Shown here: positions 35,314 through 43,430 of the stretch, in pieces
Layout: each line of letters starts with the position of its first letter
Numbering within the stretch: the first letter of the stretch is position 1
From: Actinokineospora auranticolor
Lineage (GTDB): Bacteria > Actinomycetota > Actinomycetes > Mycobacteriales > Pseudonocardiaceae
NCBI RefSeq assembly: GCF_002934265.1
Contig: NZ_PTIX01000024.1
Coordinates: 1-64,000 of the forward strand
Length of the DNA: 64,000 nt
Reading direction: 5' to 3'
Notes under the pieces: generated by a model
The model's database searches: none
The model's input: the letters and a program-made list of their open reading frames with translations, nothing else
What the model was told of the DNA's origin: nothing
Translations under genes and position numbers: made by a program

Positions 35314-35484
35314 ATGGCGCCGAGCCGGTGGGGGCACGCCGCCGGTCAATCCACTGTGGACTTAACCCAGCCTGTGCCCGTCCAAGGGGACGACCCCCAT
35401 GCGGCACGGCGCGCCGTGGTGGCTGCTGCCCTGCTCGTGCTGCTGGTGCTCGCGTGGCGGCTGGTGCGCGCACGGCGGCGGTGA
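35314..35484 (+). CDS. possible small single-TM protein
   Basis: A 56-codon frame from ATG 35314 ends in a convincing membrane helix (AVVAAALLVLLVLAW) flanked by Arg (RLVRARRR). The frame is the same as that of the upstream nuclease gene: after its TGA at 35212-35214 there are 89 sense codons without interruption, ending with this helix. No good ribosome-binding site precedes 35314. It could be a separate small gene, a readthrough extension, or the eroded tail of a longer ancestor. The stop is two bases from the convergent gene's stop. Confidence 0.4.
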   Translation: MAPSRWGHAAGQSTVDLTQPVPVQGDDPHAARRAVVAAALLVLLVLAWRLVRARRR

Positions 35485-35486
35485 GG

Positions 35487-36437
35487 TCAGAACAGCCAGG
35501 CGGCACCGAAGGAGAAGCGCGGTACGAGGTTCGTGAAGCCGAGGTGCACCTCGCCCGCGGGGTCGATGTCGAGGGGGTCGCGGGGCGAGGTGAGGTCGTC
35601 GACCTCGTTCGGGAACAGGCCGTCGATCCGCCACACCCCACGGGGAACGCGACCGGCGCCGAAGCGGACGTGCAGGTCGAATCGCGCGCACGGGTACCGG
35701 GGCGTGCAGAGGTAGTAGGGCGACATGGTGACGCGGTCGGCGAAGGTGAACCGCAGCTTGTACTCGTGTTCGGTGTTGGGGGCGAGCTCCTTCGGCAGGA
35801 CCAGCCGGTAGCCCACGCGGGACCGGGAGTGCCGCAGGTAGGTGCGCAGGGTGCCGCCGAACAACACCTCGACGACCGGGTTGTCCGGCGACGGGCCGGG
35901 ACCGGTGCCGCCGATGGGCACCGAGTACTCGAGGTCGAGCCCGGTCGCCGGGGCCCCGGTGACCGCCACCCGCCGTGTCTCGTACACCTGCGGTGTCGGC
36001 TGGTCCATGACCACGGCGCAGGACAACGCCGTGGTGCGCCAAGGGGTCCCGGCCCGCTCGTCGTCCGGCACCGGCCGCCACCGGGCGATCGCGGCCTCGG
36101 CGATGAGCAGCAACCCCTCGTCCACGCGCCGGACAACCGTGCGGGTGTCCCGCTCTAGTTCCCGCTCCACCAGGTCGAGGCGCTCCTTGAGGGTGGGCAG
36201 CCTGGTGTGCTCGGTCAGCGCGTAGGCGGCGAGCACGGCCAGCCGGAGGTCGGGCGGGAGGTGCGCGGCGAGTTCGCGCAGCCGGTCGGCCAGCTCCACG
36301 GCGGCGCCGCTTTCCCCGTCCAGCGCGAAGACCACGCGGACCTGCGCGGTGATCTGCGCCGCGGCGCGCGGGCCATCGAGACCGCGCCCCTTGCGCAGCG
36401 GCTTCAGGTCTCTGACGAGGTCTTCCGCAGTGGTCAT
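35487..36437 (-). CDS. conserved actinobacterial hypothetical protein
   Basis: A 316-residue soluble protein. The first half is helical (LPPDLRLAVLAAYALTEH, RLDLVERELERDTRTVV). The second half is a beta-rich segment with DLEYSVPIGGTGPG, YRLVLPKELAPNTEHEY, FDLHVRFGAGRVPRGVWRI and the terminal GEVHLGFTNLVPRFSFGAAW. This end resembles a widespread unnamed actinobacterial family often found near regulators. ATG 36437 is chosen for the GGAAGG nine bases upstream; the open frame extends to 36518 without need. Function unknown. Confidence 0.72.
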   Translation of the reverse strand: MTTAEDLVRDLKPLRKGRGLDGPRAAAQITAQVRVVFALDGESGAAVELADRLRELAAHLPPDLRLAVLAAYALTEHTRLPTLKERLDLVERELERDTRTVVRRVDEGLLLIAEAAIARWRPVPDDERAGTPWRTTALSCAVVMDQPTPQVYETRRVAVTGAPATGLDLEYSVPIGGTGPGPSPDNPVVEVLFGGTLRTYLRHSRSRVGYRLVLPKELAPNTEHEYKLRFTFADRVTMSPYYLCTPRYPCARFDLHVRFGAGRVPRGVWRIDGLFPNEVDDLTSPRDPLDIDPAGEVHLGFTNLVPRFSFGAAWLF

Positions 36438-36594
36438 CGCGCCGGTCCTTCCCGGGCGCCAGCCGGGAACTGGCGGCGCCCCGCGGACCATCCTGGCCCG
36501 CACGCGGTACAGGACCATGCCGTTCGCGGGGGCGTGTCACGACTGGGCGACCACACTTCACCCGACCGCCGCAGCGCCGTTCACACGACCGGAC

Positions 36595-37390
36595 CTACCC
36601 GGGCCTGCGGAAGCGGAGGACCCCGAGGGCCAGGAACCTCGGCATGGCGCGGATGGCGTTGTGCAGCACCGTCATCTCCAGCGCCTGCTCGGCGATCCAC
36701 CCAAGGCTCTCGCGCCACGGCACCGGTCGGGGGTGCCCGCCTCCGCCGTGTGCCCAAGCCGTACGCGGCGAGACCGAGACCGAACCGGGTCGTGCGGCAC
36801 TTCCAGCGCCCGGTGCGGCTGCCTGGTCATCAACCGGGTCCTGGTGTGCCGCACGTGCGGCTCGCGGGTCCGCGGGTCGTCCTGTCCGAACCAGGCATCG
36901 GACTCGGCGGCGAGCACGTCCAGGCGGTCTTCCGCGGTGCTGCACACGCCCACATCTCGCGGTAGCGACCATGAACCACTCGGGCCGCGACACCTCGGAG
37001 GTGGGCCTGGCCCGTCCACCTCGGCGACCAACTCGGCCGTGATCCGATCCCCTTGCTCGAGGTCAACGTCCCGGAACACCCGAACCCCCGACCCGCCCGG
37101 TGAACAACGCGTCGGACTCGGTATCGCGGACGCGCGCCACTGACCTCCCAGAGCCACGTGGTGCCCCAACTCCAGCCCCGGCGACCCGGACCTGCTGCCC
37201 GGCAGCCACCACGACGCGTTCGCCACTCCCGAAGGACACCCATGGCGACGGCCGAACTGCCGGCAGCGGTTCTGGCGACGGCCCCGGGATGACGTGAACC
37301 CCGATGCGCCCACCGCGGCGGATCCCATCCCGGCGATCCTGCCGTGGTTCACCCTCCACCAAAGCCGCCACGGCTGACCGAGGACGGCGC
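36595..37390 (-). pseudogene. decayed gene, unknown family
   Basis: Several minus-strand frames carry protein-like text that joins only across frame changes: VHVIPGPSPEPLPAV...SWVARVRDTESDALF-type sequence at about 37300-37090, then VRVFRDVDLEQGDRITAELV and DRLDVLAAESDAWFGQDDP in another frame down to about 36830, then WIAEQALEMTVLHNAIRAMP near 36680. No single frame spans the region with good coding pattern. It looks like a frameshifted relic. I cannot name the ancestor. The first quoted string is approximate across the shift; the others are read directly. Confidence 0.35.
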
Positions 37391-37515
37391 CCCAGAGGTC
37401 ACCCGTCGGACGCGATCGAGGCAGAGGATGAAGGGGATCGGCCGCACCTACGACCATATGACCGAGGCCACGCACAAGCAGATCCTCGAAGAATCCCGCC
37501 GTCTCCCAATCACTG

Positions 37516-37547
37516 AAGCCCCGCCCCCTCATGAGGGGGCGGGGCTT
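37516..37547 (-). terminator. 32-bp perfect palindrome downstream of the tRNA cluster
   Basis: AAGCCCCGCCCCCTCA is followed immediately by its exact reverse complement, giving a 32-bp uninterrupted palindrome 18 bp past the CCA end of tRNA-Val(GAC). A transcript from the minus-strand tRNA cluster would form a very stable hairpin, so a bidirectional terminator is the simplest reading. There is no T-run. Confidence 0.7.
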
Positions 37548-37565
37548 GTGACCAGTGTAGATAAC

Positions 37566-37640
<75 letters not shown>

Positions 37641-37641
37641 G

Positions 37642-37713
37642 AGGCGGAGGCGGGAATCGAACCCGCGTACAGGGCTTTGCAGGCCCTTGCCTAAGCCACT
37701 CGGCCACTCCGCC
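37642..37713 (-). tRNA. tRNA-Cys (anticodon GCA)
   Basis: Acceptor stem GGCGGAG/CTCCGCC, anticodon stem AGGGC/GCCCT with loop CTGCAAA (anticodon GCA), T-loop GTTCGATTC and discriminator U, typical of tRNA-Cys. Only one base separates it from tRNA-Val(GAC), so they are co-transcribed. CCA is not encoded. Confidence 0.95.
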
Positions 37714-37767
37714 GGAACCCGAAGGCTGGGCCCACGGGGGGCCGGCACTGTGGCCGAACCGCTTCCG

Positions 37768-37840
37768 AGCGGACGACGGGATTCGAACCCGCGACCCTCA
37801 CCTTGGCAAGGTGATGCGCTACCAGCTGCGCTACGTCCGC
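37768..37840 (-). tRNA. tRNA-Gly (anticodon GCC)
   Basis: Acceptor stem GCGGACG/CGTCCGC, D-arm TAGCGCAGCTGGTAGCGCA, anticodon stem TCACC/GGTGA with loop TTGCCAA (anticodon GCC) and T-arm GGGTTCGAATCCC. First gene of the minus-strand Gly-Cys-Val cluster; CCA is not encoded. Confidence 0.95.
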
Positions 37841-37982
37841 AAGCCACTGGATCTTGGCTCACAGGGGATAGTATCCGGGATTGCCGGACTTTCCCACCGC
37901 GTTCCGTTCTCCGTGGTGCGAGTGGAACTCTATCCGACGCCCGTTCGTGGTTCCAAATCGGGGGTCGGATGTCGGTGTTTGC

Positions 37983-38408
37983 TCAGGTCAGGTCGGTGGA
38001 GATCAAGTGGGTGAGCGCCTCGTCGACGTCGACCCACAGGTGCTCGTTGCCGGGGACGACCACGTCGTAGGTGCGGTCGAGGAAGTCGGCGAGTTCCTGG
38101 GCGGAGGCCTCGAACACCGCGTGCCCGGACGGGGAGCTGAGCTCGATCACCACGACCTCGGGGTCGTCGACGGCGGGGCGGATGCGGACGTCGCCATCCC
38201 CCGCCTCGGCGATCAGGCCGTCGGCGAGCAGGTCGCGGGCGAACACCCACTCGACCCACCCGGCGCGGCCGGTGCGGAACGCCGCGACCACCGCGTACGG
38301 GTCACGCGTGTCGTAGCGCAGCTCGACCTTCACCGGGACCGCGGGGGTCCTCGGCGCAAGCAGGTCGAACACCGCGGTCGACCGCAGCGTGACGTGATCG
38401 TTTCGCAT
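37983..38408 (-). CDS. ssgB: SsgA/SsgB-family sporulation and cell-division regulator
   Basis: A 141-residue SsgA-like protein. Diagnostic features are the N-terminal TLRSTAVFDLLAPRTPAVPV, then ELRYDTRDPYAVVAAF, then VEWVFARDLLADGL and GDGDVRIRP. In streptomycetes SsgB recruits FtsZ to division sites; Pseudonocardiales keep at least one SsgB-like member. ATG 38408 is preceded by AAGGG and puts the conserved start at the N-terminus; the open frame to 38519 is upstream non-coding. The exact paralogue (SsgB versus another SALP) is not certain. Confidence 0.9.
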   Translation of the reverse strand: MRNDHVTLRSTAVFDLLAPRTPAVPVKVELRYDTRDPYAVVAAFRTGRAGWVEWVFARDLLADGLIAEAGDGDVRIRPAVDDPEVVVIELSSPSGHAVFEASAQELADFLDRTYDVVVPGNEHLWVDVDEALTHLISTDLT

Positions 38409-38667
38409 CGTCGCTACCCTTCTGCTCCCCTCCCAGCCAAACGACTGAGTCCCTTCTATGTGACGCCACCACGCCGGGTCCGGGACGCGGAACCGGGGGA
38501 CATCACCCGTCCGGTCCACTCCCCGTAGCGCAGGGCAGTCACGCCGCTTCGCAGAGTGACGAACCTGCTAGCGACTTCTCCATACTGGCTGGTTTTCGGC
38601 CGGGGTGGTAGCGGCATGAGCACGAATGTTCGTTCCCGGTTTTCCTCATCGGCGGGCGATGCCGCGC

Positions 38668-38720
38668 TGACCTGGGAAGGCAGCTCCCGGCTGTGGCAGG
38701 AGCCACCTTCCCGCAGGTCA
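38668..38720. repeat. imperfect long inverted repeat between divergent genes
   Basis: TGACCTG-GGAAGGCAGCTCC can pair with GGAGCCACCTTCCCGCAGGTCA, giving a stem of about 19 pairs with one bulge. It lies in the 396-bp region between the divergent ssgB-like and PGPGW genes, so it is not an end-of-gene terminator for either. It may be an attenuator or regulator site of the plus-strand gene. The rest of 38409-38804 shows no gene. Confidence 0.5.
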
Positions 38721-38804
38721 CAGCTGGGTTAAGGCCGTTGGCCGTGCCGCACCCGAGCGGGCGCAGCACAATGGAGGAAGACCCACGGGGAGGGTGGTGC
38801 GCAG

Positions 38805-39215
38805 GTGGCCGGAGAGACGTACGAGAAAGGCGCGATGCGTCCGGCGTGGGCCAACCGGAACAACGCGACCCGCACCGTCTGGCGCGTCGGCGTTGGACTG
38901 GTCGGTGGACTGGTCCTGGTCGGCGGGATAGTGATGATCCCCTACCCAGGCCCCGGCTGGGTCGTGGTCTTCCTGGGCCTGGCCATCCTCGCCGTCGAGT
39001 TCGCCTGGGCCCACCGAGCCCTCACCTACGCCCGCGGCAAATACGACGCGTGGACGGAGTGGCTCAAGCGGCAGAGCCTCGCCGTCCGCCTCTTGGTCTT
39101 CGCCCTGACGGGCCTCATCGTCGTCGCCACCATCTGGATCCTCAACGGATTCGCCCTGGTCGGAGGCTGGTTCGGCATCCACTGGCCCTGGCTGACCTCC
39201 CCCCTTTTCACCTAA
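38805..39215 (+). CDS. TIGR02611-like PGPGW-motif membrane protein
   Basis: A 136-residue protein with three to four TM helices. The motif YPGPGWVVVFLGLAILAVEF defines a small actinobacterial membrane family (PGPGW/TIGR02611). Helices GVGLVGGLVLVGGIVMI and LLVFALTGLIVVATIWIL flank it. GTG 38805 is preceded by GGGGAGGGTGG. It is a backbone gene found beside tRNA-Val in relatives; function unknown. Confidence 0.85.
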   Translation: MAGETYEKGAMRPAWANRNNATRTVWRVGVGLVGGLVLVGGIVMIPYPGPGWVVVFLGLAILAVEFAWAHRALTYARGKYDAWTEWLKRQSLAVRLLVFALTGLIVVATIWILNGFALVGGWFGIHWPWLTSPLFT

Positions 39216-39266
39216 CCAAGACCATCCTGCTAAGCTTCCCCACGTCGCTGCGGCACCAGCCGCAAC

Positions 39267-39338
39267 GGGCGATTAGCTCAGCGGGAGAGCACTTCGTTCA
39301 CACCGAAGGGGTCACTGGTTCGATCCCAGTATCGCCCA
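39267..39338 (+). tRNA. tRNA-Val (anticodon CAC), island attachment site
   Basis: Acceptor stem GGGCGAT/ATCGCCC, D-arm TAGCTCAGCGGGAGAGCA, anticodon stem CTTCG/CGAAG with loop TTCACAC (anticodon CAC), T-arm GGTTCGATCCC and discriminator A; no encoded CCA. The sequence from the anticodon to past the 3' end is duplicated at 56668, so this tRNA is the insertion target and its 3' half is supplied by the left attachment repeat. Confidence 0.95.
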
Positions 39339-39552
39339 CTGGTTATACATGCAGGTCAACGCCCTGCCAACGGATCACGTTGGTGGGGCGTTGATCGTTT
39401 CGGGGAGCACGTGGGGAGCAGCGTGATCTGACCCCAATCGCCATACCGAAGGGGTCAGGCCGTTTTCGTTGGCACAGCGTCGTTTTCAGGCCGATCCGGC
39501 TTCACGCTCTGCTCCCCGAGAATGATCACGCTCCTGACCAGCGTTTTCTCGA
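39296..39552 (+). repeat. left direct repeat (attL) of the tRNA-Val island
   Basis: The first 53 bp (39296-39348) are identical to 56668-56720 and run from the anticodon loop of tRNA-Val(CAC) to just past its 3' end: a classic attachment core. Similarity to the right copy continues, with scattered substitutions, to about 39552 (landmarks ACGTTGGTGGGGCGTTGATC and ACCAGCGTTTTCTCGA in both). Confidence 0.88.
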
Positions 39553-39729
39553 CCTGTTGCGGGTGGGATGGACGTGGTTGGTGTCGCCCTCGACAGCTGG
39601 TGAGGCACTCGCAGGACACAGGGTGGCCTATGACGCATGTCACTGAAGTGAACGCGCGTCGCCAAACAACTGCGCCGGCGCAAGTACTGGGGCGGGTGTC
39701 ACATCGTGTCCACCTTCTAAGGTTGCCGT

Positions 39730-39978
39730 TTACAGGACCAACTCGATAGCTTCGCCGACCGCCTCGGCGTGACCGGGCCCGAGTCCGACCGATTGGTCGA
39801 GACCGGGGCGTTCGCGCAACAGATCACGCGCAACCTCACCGCGGCCGAGAACGACCCCGCGCTGCGACGGACGGATCAACAAGGCAGCCGCTTCGGCACA
39901 CCCACCGTGGTGGTGAACGGCAAGGTGGTCGACTGGCAACAACCGGGCTGGCTCGACAGCGCCTTCGCGAAGACCTGA
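39730..39978 (+). pseudogene. truncated DsbA-like thioredoxin-fold protein, C-terminal part
   Basis: An 82-codon open stretch ending at TGA 39978 reads LQDQLDSFADRLGV... and ends with FGTPTVVVNGKVVDWQQPGW and LDSAF, the C-terminal end (cis-Pro loop GTPT, NGK) of bacterial DsbA/Thioredoxin_4 proteins. The catalytic CxxC part is missing and no start codon precedes it. In relatives a DsbA-like gene can follow tRNA-Val, so this may be host sequence cut off by element insertion, or cargo. A GTG at 39769 would give 69 residues only. Confidence 0.7.
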
Positions 39979-40195
39979 GCACCTGGACACGTCCGAACCA
40001 CGTGGTGCGGCAGTGTTGCAGGACACTGCCGCACCACGCTCGCCCCGGACGGTGACCACGTGGTCCGCGAACCACGTGCCATCGAGTGTGCGGACTCTGT
40101 GTTGCGGCGGGTCGCGCGGTCGCATTGCGTTCGGATGACGGTGGTGAACACCTTCACACCACCGGCCTGTAACGGCATCCACGCGCCGACCAGGG

Positions 40196-40864
40196 TCAGT
40201 GTTCCCGACCGCGGTGCAGCAGGGACACGAGCCCGCGGACGTGTTCCGGCCGACCGCGGACCACCATGGTGTGCTCGCGCAGCGCCGCGCGCATCGTGGT
40301 GTGGCCGAGCCAGACCCCGACGAGCGCGGTCACCGTCGTGGTAAGGCGGACACCGGTGTCCGCCCTCGGTTCTCCCTTGTGCGCGAAGGCTTTCCCCCGC
40401 TCGGGGCCGATCGACCAATGCCTGTGCTCGCCTGCGTCCACGATGTCGATCCACAGCGGGACATCGATGTCGTTCCCCGGCGCGCCTTGGGCGATCTCGT
40501 GGATCAGCGCGGTCACCTCCACCTGCGCGGAGGTGGGCCTGGGCAACCAGCGCCTGCCCCAAGCGCCGAGACCTTCGACCAGCGGGCGCAGCTCCTCACC
40601 GGACGCGGTCAGCCGGTACTGGTCGCGAGATCGTGACCGTTCCACGACTCCGGCTTGGAGCAGCGCCCGCAGTCGCTTCCTCACAACGGCTTTCGACAGG
40701 TAGGGGAAACATCCAACCAGCTGCGCACTGCTCGTCCTGCCGCGGAACAGTTCCCGCAGGATCGCCAGGGTCCACCTCTCGCCCAGCAGGGTACCCGCGC
40801 GATGGCGGCGTCGTGGTGTCCGTTCGTCGCGCCCAAGGCACCGTCCGATCCTCTGCGGATTCAC
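40196..40864 (-). CDS. HxlR-family regulator with SCP2-like C-terminal domain
   Basis: A 222-residue transcription factor. Residues about 25-105 form an HxlR winged helix: GERWTLAILRELFRGRTS, FPYLSKAVVRKRLRALLQAG and the wing DQYRLTASGEELRPLVEGLG. The C-terminal about 100 residues (VDVPLWIDIV-type strands, VRLTTTVTALVGVWLGHTTM) look like the SCP2 sterol-carrier-like domain often fused to HxlR, so a hydrophobic ligand may be sensed. GTG 40864 shares GTGA with the stop of the upstream small gene. It is last of a four-gene minus operon and may autoregulate it. Confidence 0.8.
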   Translation of the reverse strand: MNPQRIGRCLGRDERTPRRRHRAGTLLGERWTLAILRELFRGRTSSAQLVGCFPYLSKAVVRKRLRALLQAGVVERSRSRDQYRLTASGEELRPLVEGLGAWGRRWLPRPTSAQVEVTALIHEIAQGAPGNDIDVPLWIDIVDAGEHRHWSIGPERGKAFAHKGEPRADTGVRLTTTVTALVGVWLGHTTMRAALREHTMVVRGRPEHVRGLVSLLHRGREH

Positions 40865-41046
40865 GCCTGCGGGAGGGACTCGTCGTCGGAGGACTCGGCC
40901 GCCGACGCACTCGTGCCCGCCGTGCGCGCGCGGTGCTCGCGGATGCGCTCGTCGAGCTCTCGGGCCCTGTCCATCAGTTCGTTCAACGACCGCAGCAGGT
41001 GGTCGTCGGCTTCTGTCGGCGGTGGTCCGTCGTCGGCGGAGGTCAT
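40861..41046 (-). CDS. small acidic helical protein, unknown
   Basis: A 61-residue protein, ATG 41046 to TGA overlapping the HxlR start. It is charged and predicted helical (DDHLLRSLNELMDRARELDE, RIREHRARTAG), ending in an acidic Ser/Asp tail. The helix could dimerise as a coiled coil. No family recognised. The GTGA overlap with the regulator and the 21-bp gap from the DUF2795-like gene indicate an operon. Confidence 0.6.
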   Translation of the reverse strand: MTSADDGPPPTEADDHLLRSLNELMDRARELDERIREHRARTAGTSASAAESSDDESLPQA

Positions 41047-41067
41047 CAGAGGAATTCCCTGGGTTGT

Positions 41068-41334
41068 TCAGGCAGCGTGGGACTCGTGGGACCGCGGATC
41101 ACCCGTGGTCCTCGCGGTGGCGACCAGCGTCGACCAGATGTCGGCGACGGAGAGGTAGGTGCGGTCGGGGAGCAGGCCGAGGGCGGCGAACACCTCGGTG
41201 GAGGCGCCGAGTTCGTGCGCGGCGTCGACCAGGGTGTCGCGGGGGACGGGTGTGCCGGTGAAGGCGTTCTGCACGGCCGAGGCGACTTCGGCGCGGCGGA
41301 TGGTGAAGCGGACGAAGGGCCGTCTCATCTCCAT
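41068..41334 (-). CDS. DUF2795-like small protein B
   Basis: An 88-residue protein with the DUF2795 pattern: a helix, then VPRDTLVDAAHELGAS, TEVFAALGLLPDRTYLSVAD and IWSTL. The family is small, probably nucleic-acid or protein binding, and common in actinobacteria. ATG 41334 overlaps the stop of the upstream paralogue by one base (TGATG), so the two are translated together. Confidence 0.7.
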   Translation of the reverse strand: MEMRRPFVRFTIRRAEVASAVQNAFTGTPVPRDTLVDAAHELGASTEVFAALGLLPDRTYLSVADIWSTLVATARTTGDPRSHESHAA

Positions 41335-41651
41335 CACGCCTCCTTGTCTCCGCCAGCGCGGCCGTCGGTCCGGGCGAGGCTCGACCAGACGTCGGCGAGG
41401 CTGGTGTAGCGCCGTTCCGGCAGCCGGTTGATGGTGGCGAACACCTCCGGGCGGGCGGCGCACCCGAGGGCGGCGTTGAGCATGTCGGACTTGGTCGCCG
41501 GGCGGTGCAGGAAGACGTCACCCACGCAGTCGCGCAGTTCGGCGAGGGTGGGTTCCGCGCAGTGGTCGCGCCGGTGCGGGATCGAGGGCGCGCTCCGCGG
41601 GGTGGGCACCGTGTGGGGTTCGCCGAGGATGTTGTTCACCTGTTCCTCCAC
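41334..41651 (-). CDS. DUF2795-like small protein A
   Basis: A 105-residue protein that is a paralogue of its downstream neighbour: ELRDCVGDVFLHRPATKSDM, LNAALGCAARPEVFATINRL and PERRYTSLADVWSSL align with the other gene's VAS...IWSTL. An extra about 35-residue Pro/His-rich N-terminus is present. It is the first gene of the minus operon; ATG 41651 has GGAGGAACAGGTG around it on the sense strand. Confidence 0.7.
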   Translation of the reverse strand: MEEQVNNILGEPHTVPTPRSAPSIPHRRDHCAEPTLAELRDCVGDVFLHRPATKSDMLNAALGCAARPEVFATINRLPERRYTSLADVWSSLARTDGRAGGDKEA

Positions 41652-41753
41652 TGGTCGGCGCCGCGGGGTCGAGTGCTCGTCCTCGGGCCGCCTGGCTTGC
41701 GGTCAGCGCCATCCTCGGGGGCCGTTGTTGCGCTCGTCCGGGACACTGTTTTG

Positions 41754-41770
41754 CGATCGTGTGACGATCG
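41754..41770. promoter_or_regulatory. CGATCGT-GTG-ACGATCG inverted repeat, candidate operator
   Basis: Perfect 7-bp arms around a 3-bp spacer, about 105 bp upstream of the DUF2795/HxlR operon start. The spacing and dyad would suit a dimeric winged-helix regulator such as the operon's own HxlR product. This is inference from position. The rest of the 541-bp gap 41652-42192 holds no supported gene. Confidence 0.3.
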
Positions 41771-42192
41771 ACCGCGAAATCGCCGTGCTCACCGTTGCTC
41801 CGGGTGTGGAAGGCAGCACCGCAGCCGCGCGACGTGGAAGACGGGCGAGCAGGCGGATGAGTCTCATCCGGTCAGACCGGGCGTTCGACGGCTGCTATGC
41901 CCACACAGCCTCGCCCAAGGTCTGTGAAGTAACGCCGACCGACCGACCGACCGGACTTCGAGGGCTGCGCGCGCCTCATCCGCCTGCCACCGGGAGTTTT
42001 ATCGGATGACCGGACCAGATCACCAGCCCGAAGCAGGATGTGCCGGCTTTTGTCATCAACTCGTCAAGTTGTCGACGGGGGCACCGCCTCGGTTCTTTAC
42101 GTTTTCGCGAAGGGTCTTCGGTGCGGCCCGAACGGGCCGCGATCGCGTTTATCGTCAAGTCACGGAATCGAGTCGCCCAGCGGAGGTGTGGA

Positions 42193-42474
42193 GTGGATAT
42201 CGACACGGGCGCTGCGGCGGCCATCCGGACGCTGACCGATGCCGCGGGGGTCGGTCAGCGTGGCGGTCTTCGGATCACGTGGCGGGGACCCGCGCGTCCC
42301 AAGTACGACATGGCCGTGGTGGACGAACCGTCGGCGGACGACCTGGTCGTCCTGGGCCGCGACGGTGTCCGGGTCTTCCTGGACGCCGAGTCCGCCCAGG
42401 AGTTGGACGGGAAGGTTCTGGACGTGATCGACACGGGTACGCATTTCCGGTTCGGGGCCCGTCCGCCGCGGTGA
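42193..42474 (+). CDS. HesB/IscA-fold small protein lacking cluster cysteines
   Basis: A 93-residue protein resembling actinobacterial HesB-type Fe-S proteins in layout: AAAAIRTLTDAAGVGQRGGL, then VVDEPSADDLVVLGRDGVRV, then FLDAESAQELDGKVLDVI. No cysteine is present, so it cannot assemble a cluster like IscA; many actinobacterial members are likewise Cys-free. GTG 42193 follows GGAGGTGTGGA. It stands alone between the HxlR operon and the antiporter. Confidence 0.72.
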   Translation: MDIDTGAAAAIRTLTDAAGVGQRGGLRITWRGPARPKYDMAVVDEPSADDLVVLGRDGVRVFLDAESAQELDGKVLDVIDTGTHFRFGARPPR

Positions 42475-42602
42475 CCCGGCGCTGAGGCGACCGGTTGCGC
42501 CCGGGGTGGGTATGGGGCAGATTGCTCGGTGGAGCGCCGGGAAGTCTGGTCGGCACGCCCGGCACGCCGTGTCGGGCGGTTCGCCGTGCGATGGGGTGAT
42601 TC

Positions 42603-43430
42603 GTGGCGCTGGTGCTGGCCTTCGGCTTGGTCCTGCTGCTGAGTGTGTCGTTGTCCGGGCTCGCGGCGCGCACGGTGCTGTCCACGGCGCTGATGTTCCT
42701 GGTGGCGGGAGCGCTGCTGGGCAGCGGTGGTTTCGGCGTGGTGAACATCCCCTCCGACGGCGGGTTCGTGACCGCCTTGGCCGATGTCGCGCTGTTCACG
42801 GTGCTGTTCACCGACGGGCAGCGCGCGAGCCTGCCCGCCCTGCGCGACGGGTGGCGGGTGTCTGGTCGAGCCTTGGGCCTGGGCATGCCGTTGACCATGA
42901 TCGGCATCGCCGTTCCCGCGCACTTCCTCGCCGGTCTGGACTGGCCGACCGCGTTGCTGGTGGGTGCGATCCTGTCACCGACCGACCCGGTGTTCGCCTC
43001 CGCGATCGTCGGCCGCGACGACGTCCCGGTGCGGCTGCGGCGACTGCTCAACGTCGAGTCCGGGCTCAACGACGGACTCGCCCTGCCGTTCGTGCTGATC
43101 TTCCTCGCCACCGCCTCCGGGAACGAGTCGCACCTGGGCGTCGTGGCCCTGGAGTTGGTCGGCGGACTGGCGGTGGGGGTGGTGATCCCGGCCGCGATCG
43201 CGCTGGCGTGGCGGACCCGGCTGCTCACCGCCGAGCCCCGGTTGCAGGCGCTGGGGCCGTTGGCGATCGCCGTGGTGCTCTACGCGACCTGCCACCTCAC
43301 CCACGCCAACCCCTACCTGGCCGCGTTCGCCGCCGGGTCCACCCTGGCCACACTCGATCCCCAGGTGGCCCAACGGTTCGAGCACTTCGGTGACCTGGTT
43401 TTTAGGCCGCAGCGGGCTCGTACTCGTTGA
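42603..43430 (+). pseudogene. NhaP-type cation/proton antiporter, truncated by IS insertion
   Basis: The first about 265 codons encode a monovalent cation:proton antiporter-1 protein: alternating helices, VGAILSPTDPVFASAIVGRD (with the functional TDP pair), then LLNVESGLNDGLALPFVLIFL (ESGxNDG). Full members have 400 or more residues. Coding breaks at about 43398 (GDLVF) and the frame then runs ten residues into the IS until a TGA. No continuation was found on the far side of the IS, so the C-terminal helices are lost and the protein is probably inactive. Confidence 0.82.

Noticed and set aside
38409-38804. Riboswitch in the region with the 38668-38720 inverted repeat
   Set aside because: Only one stem is visible and no known aptamer consensus could be matched.
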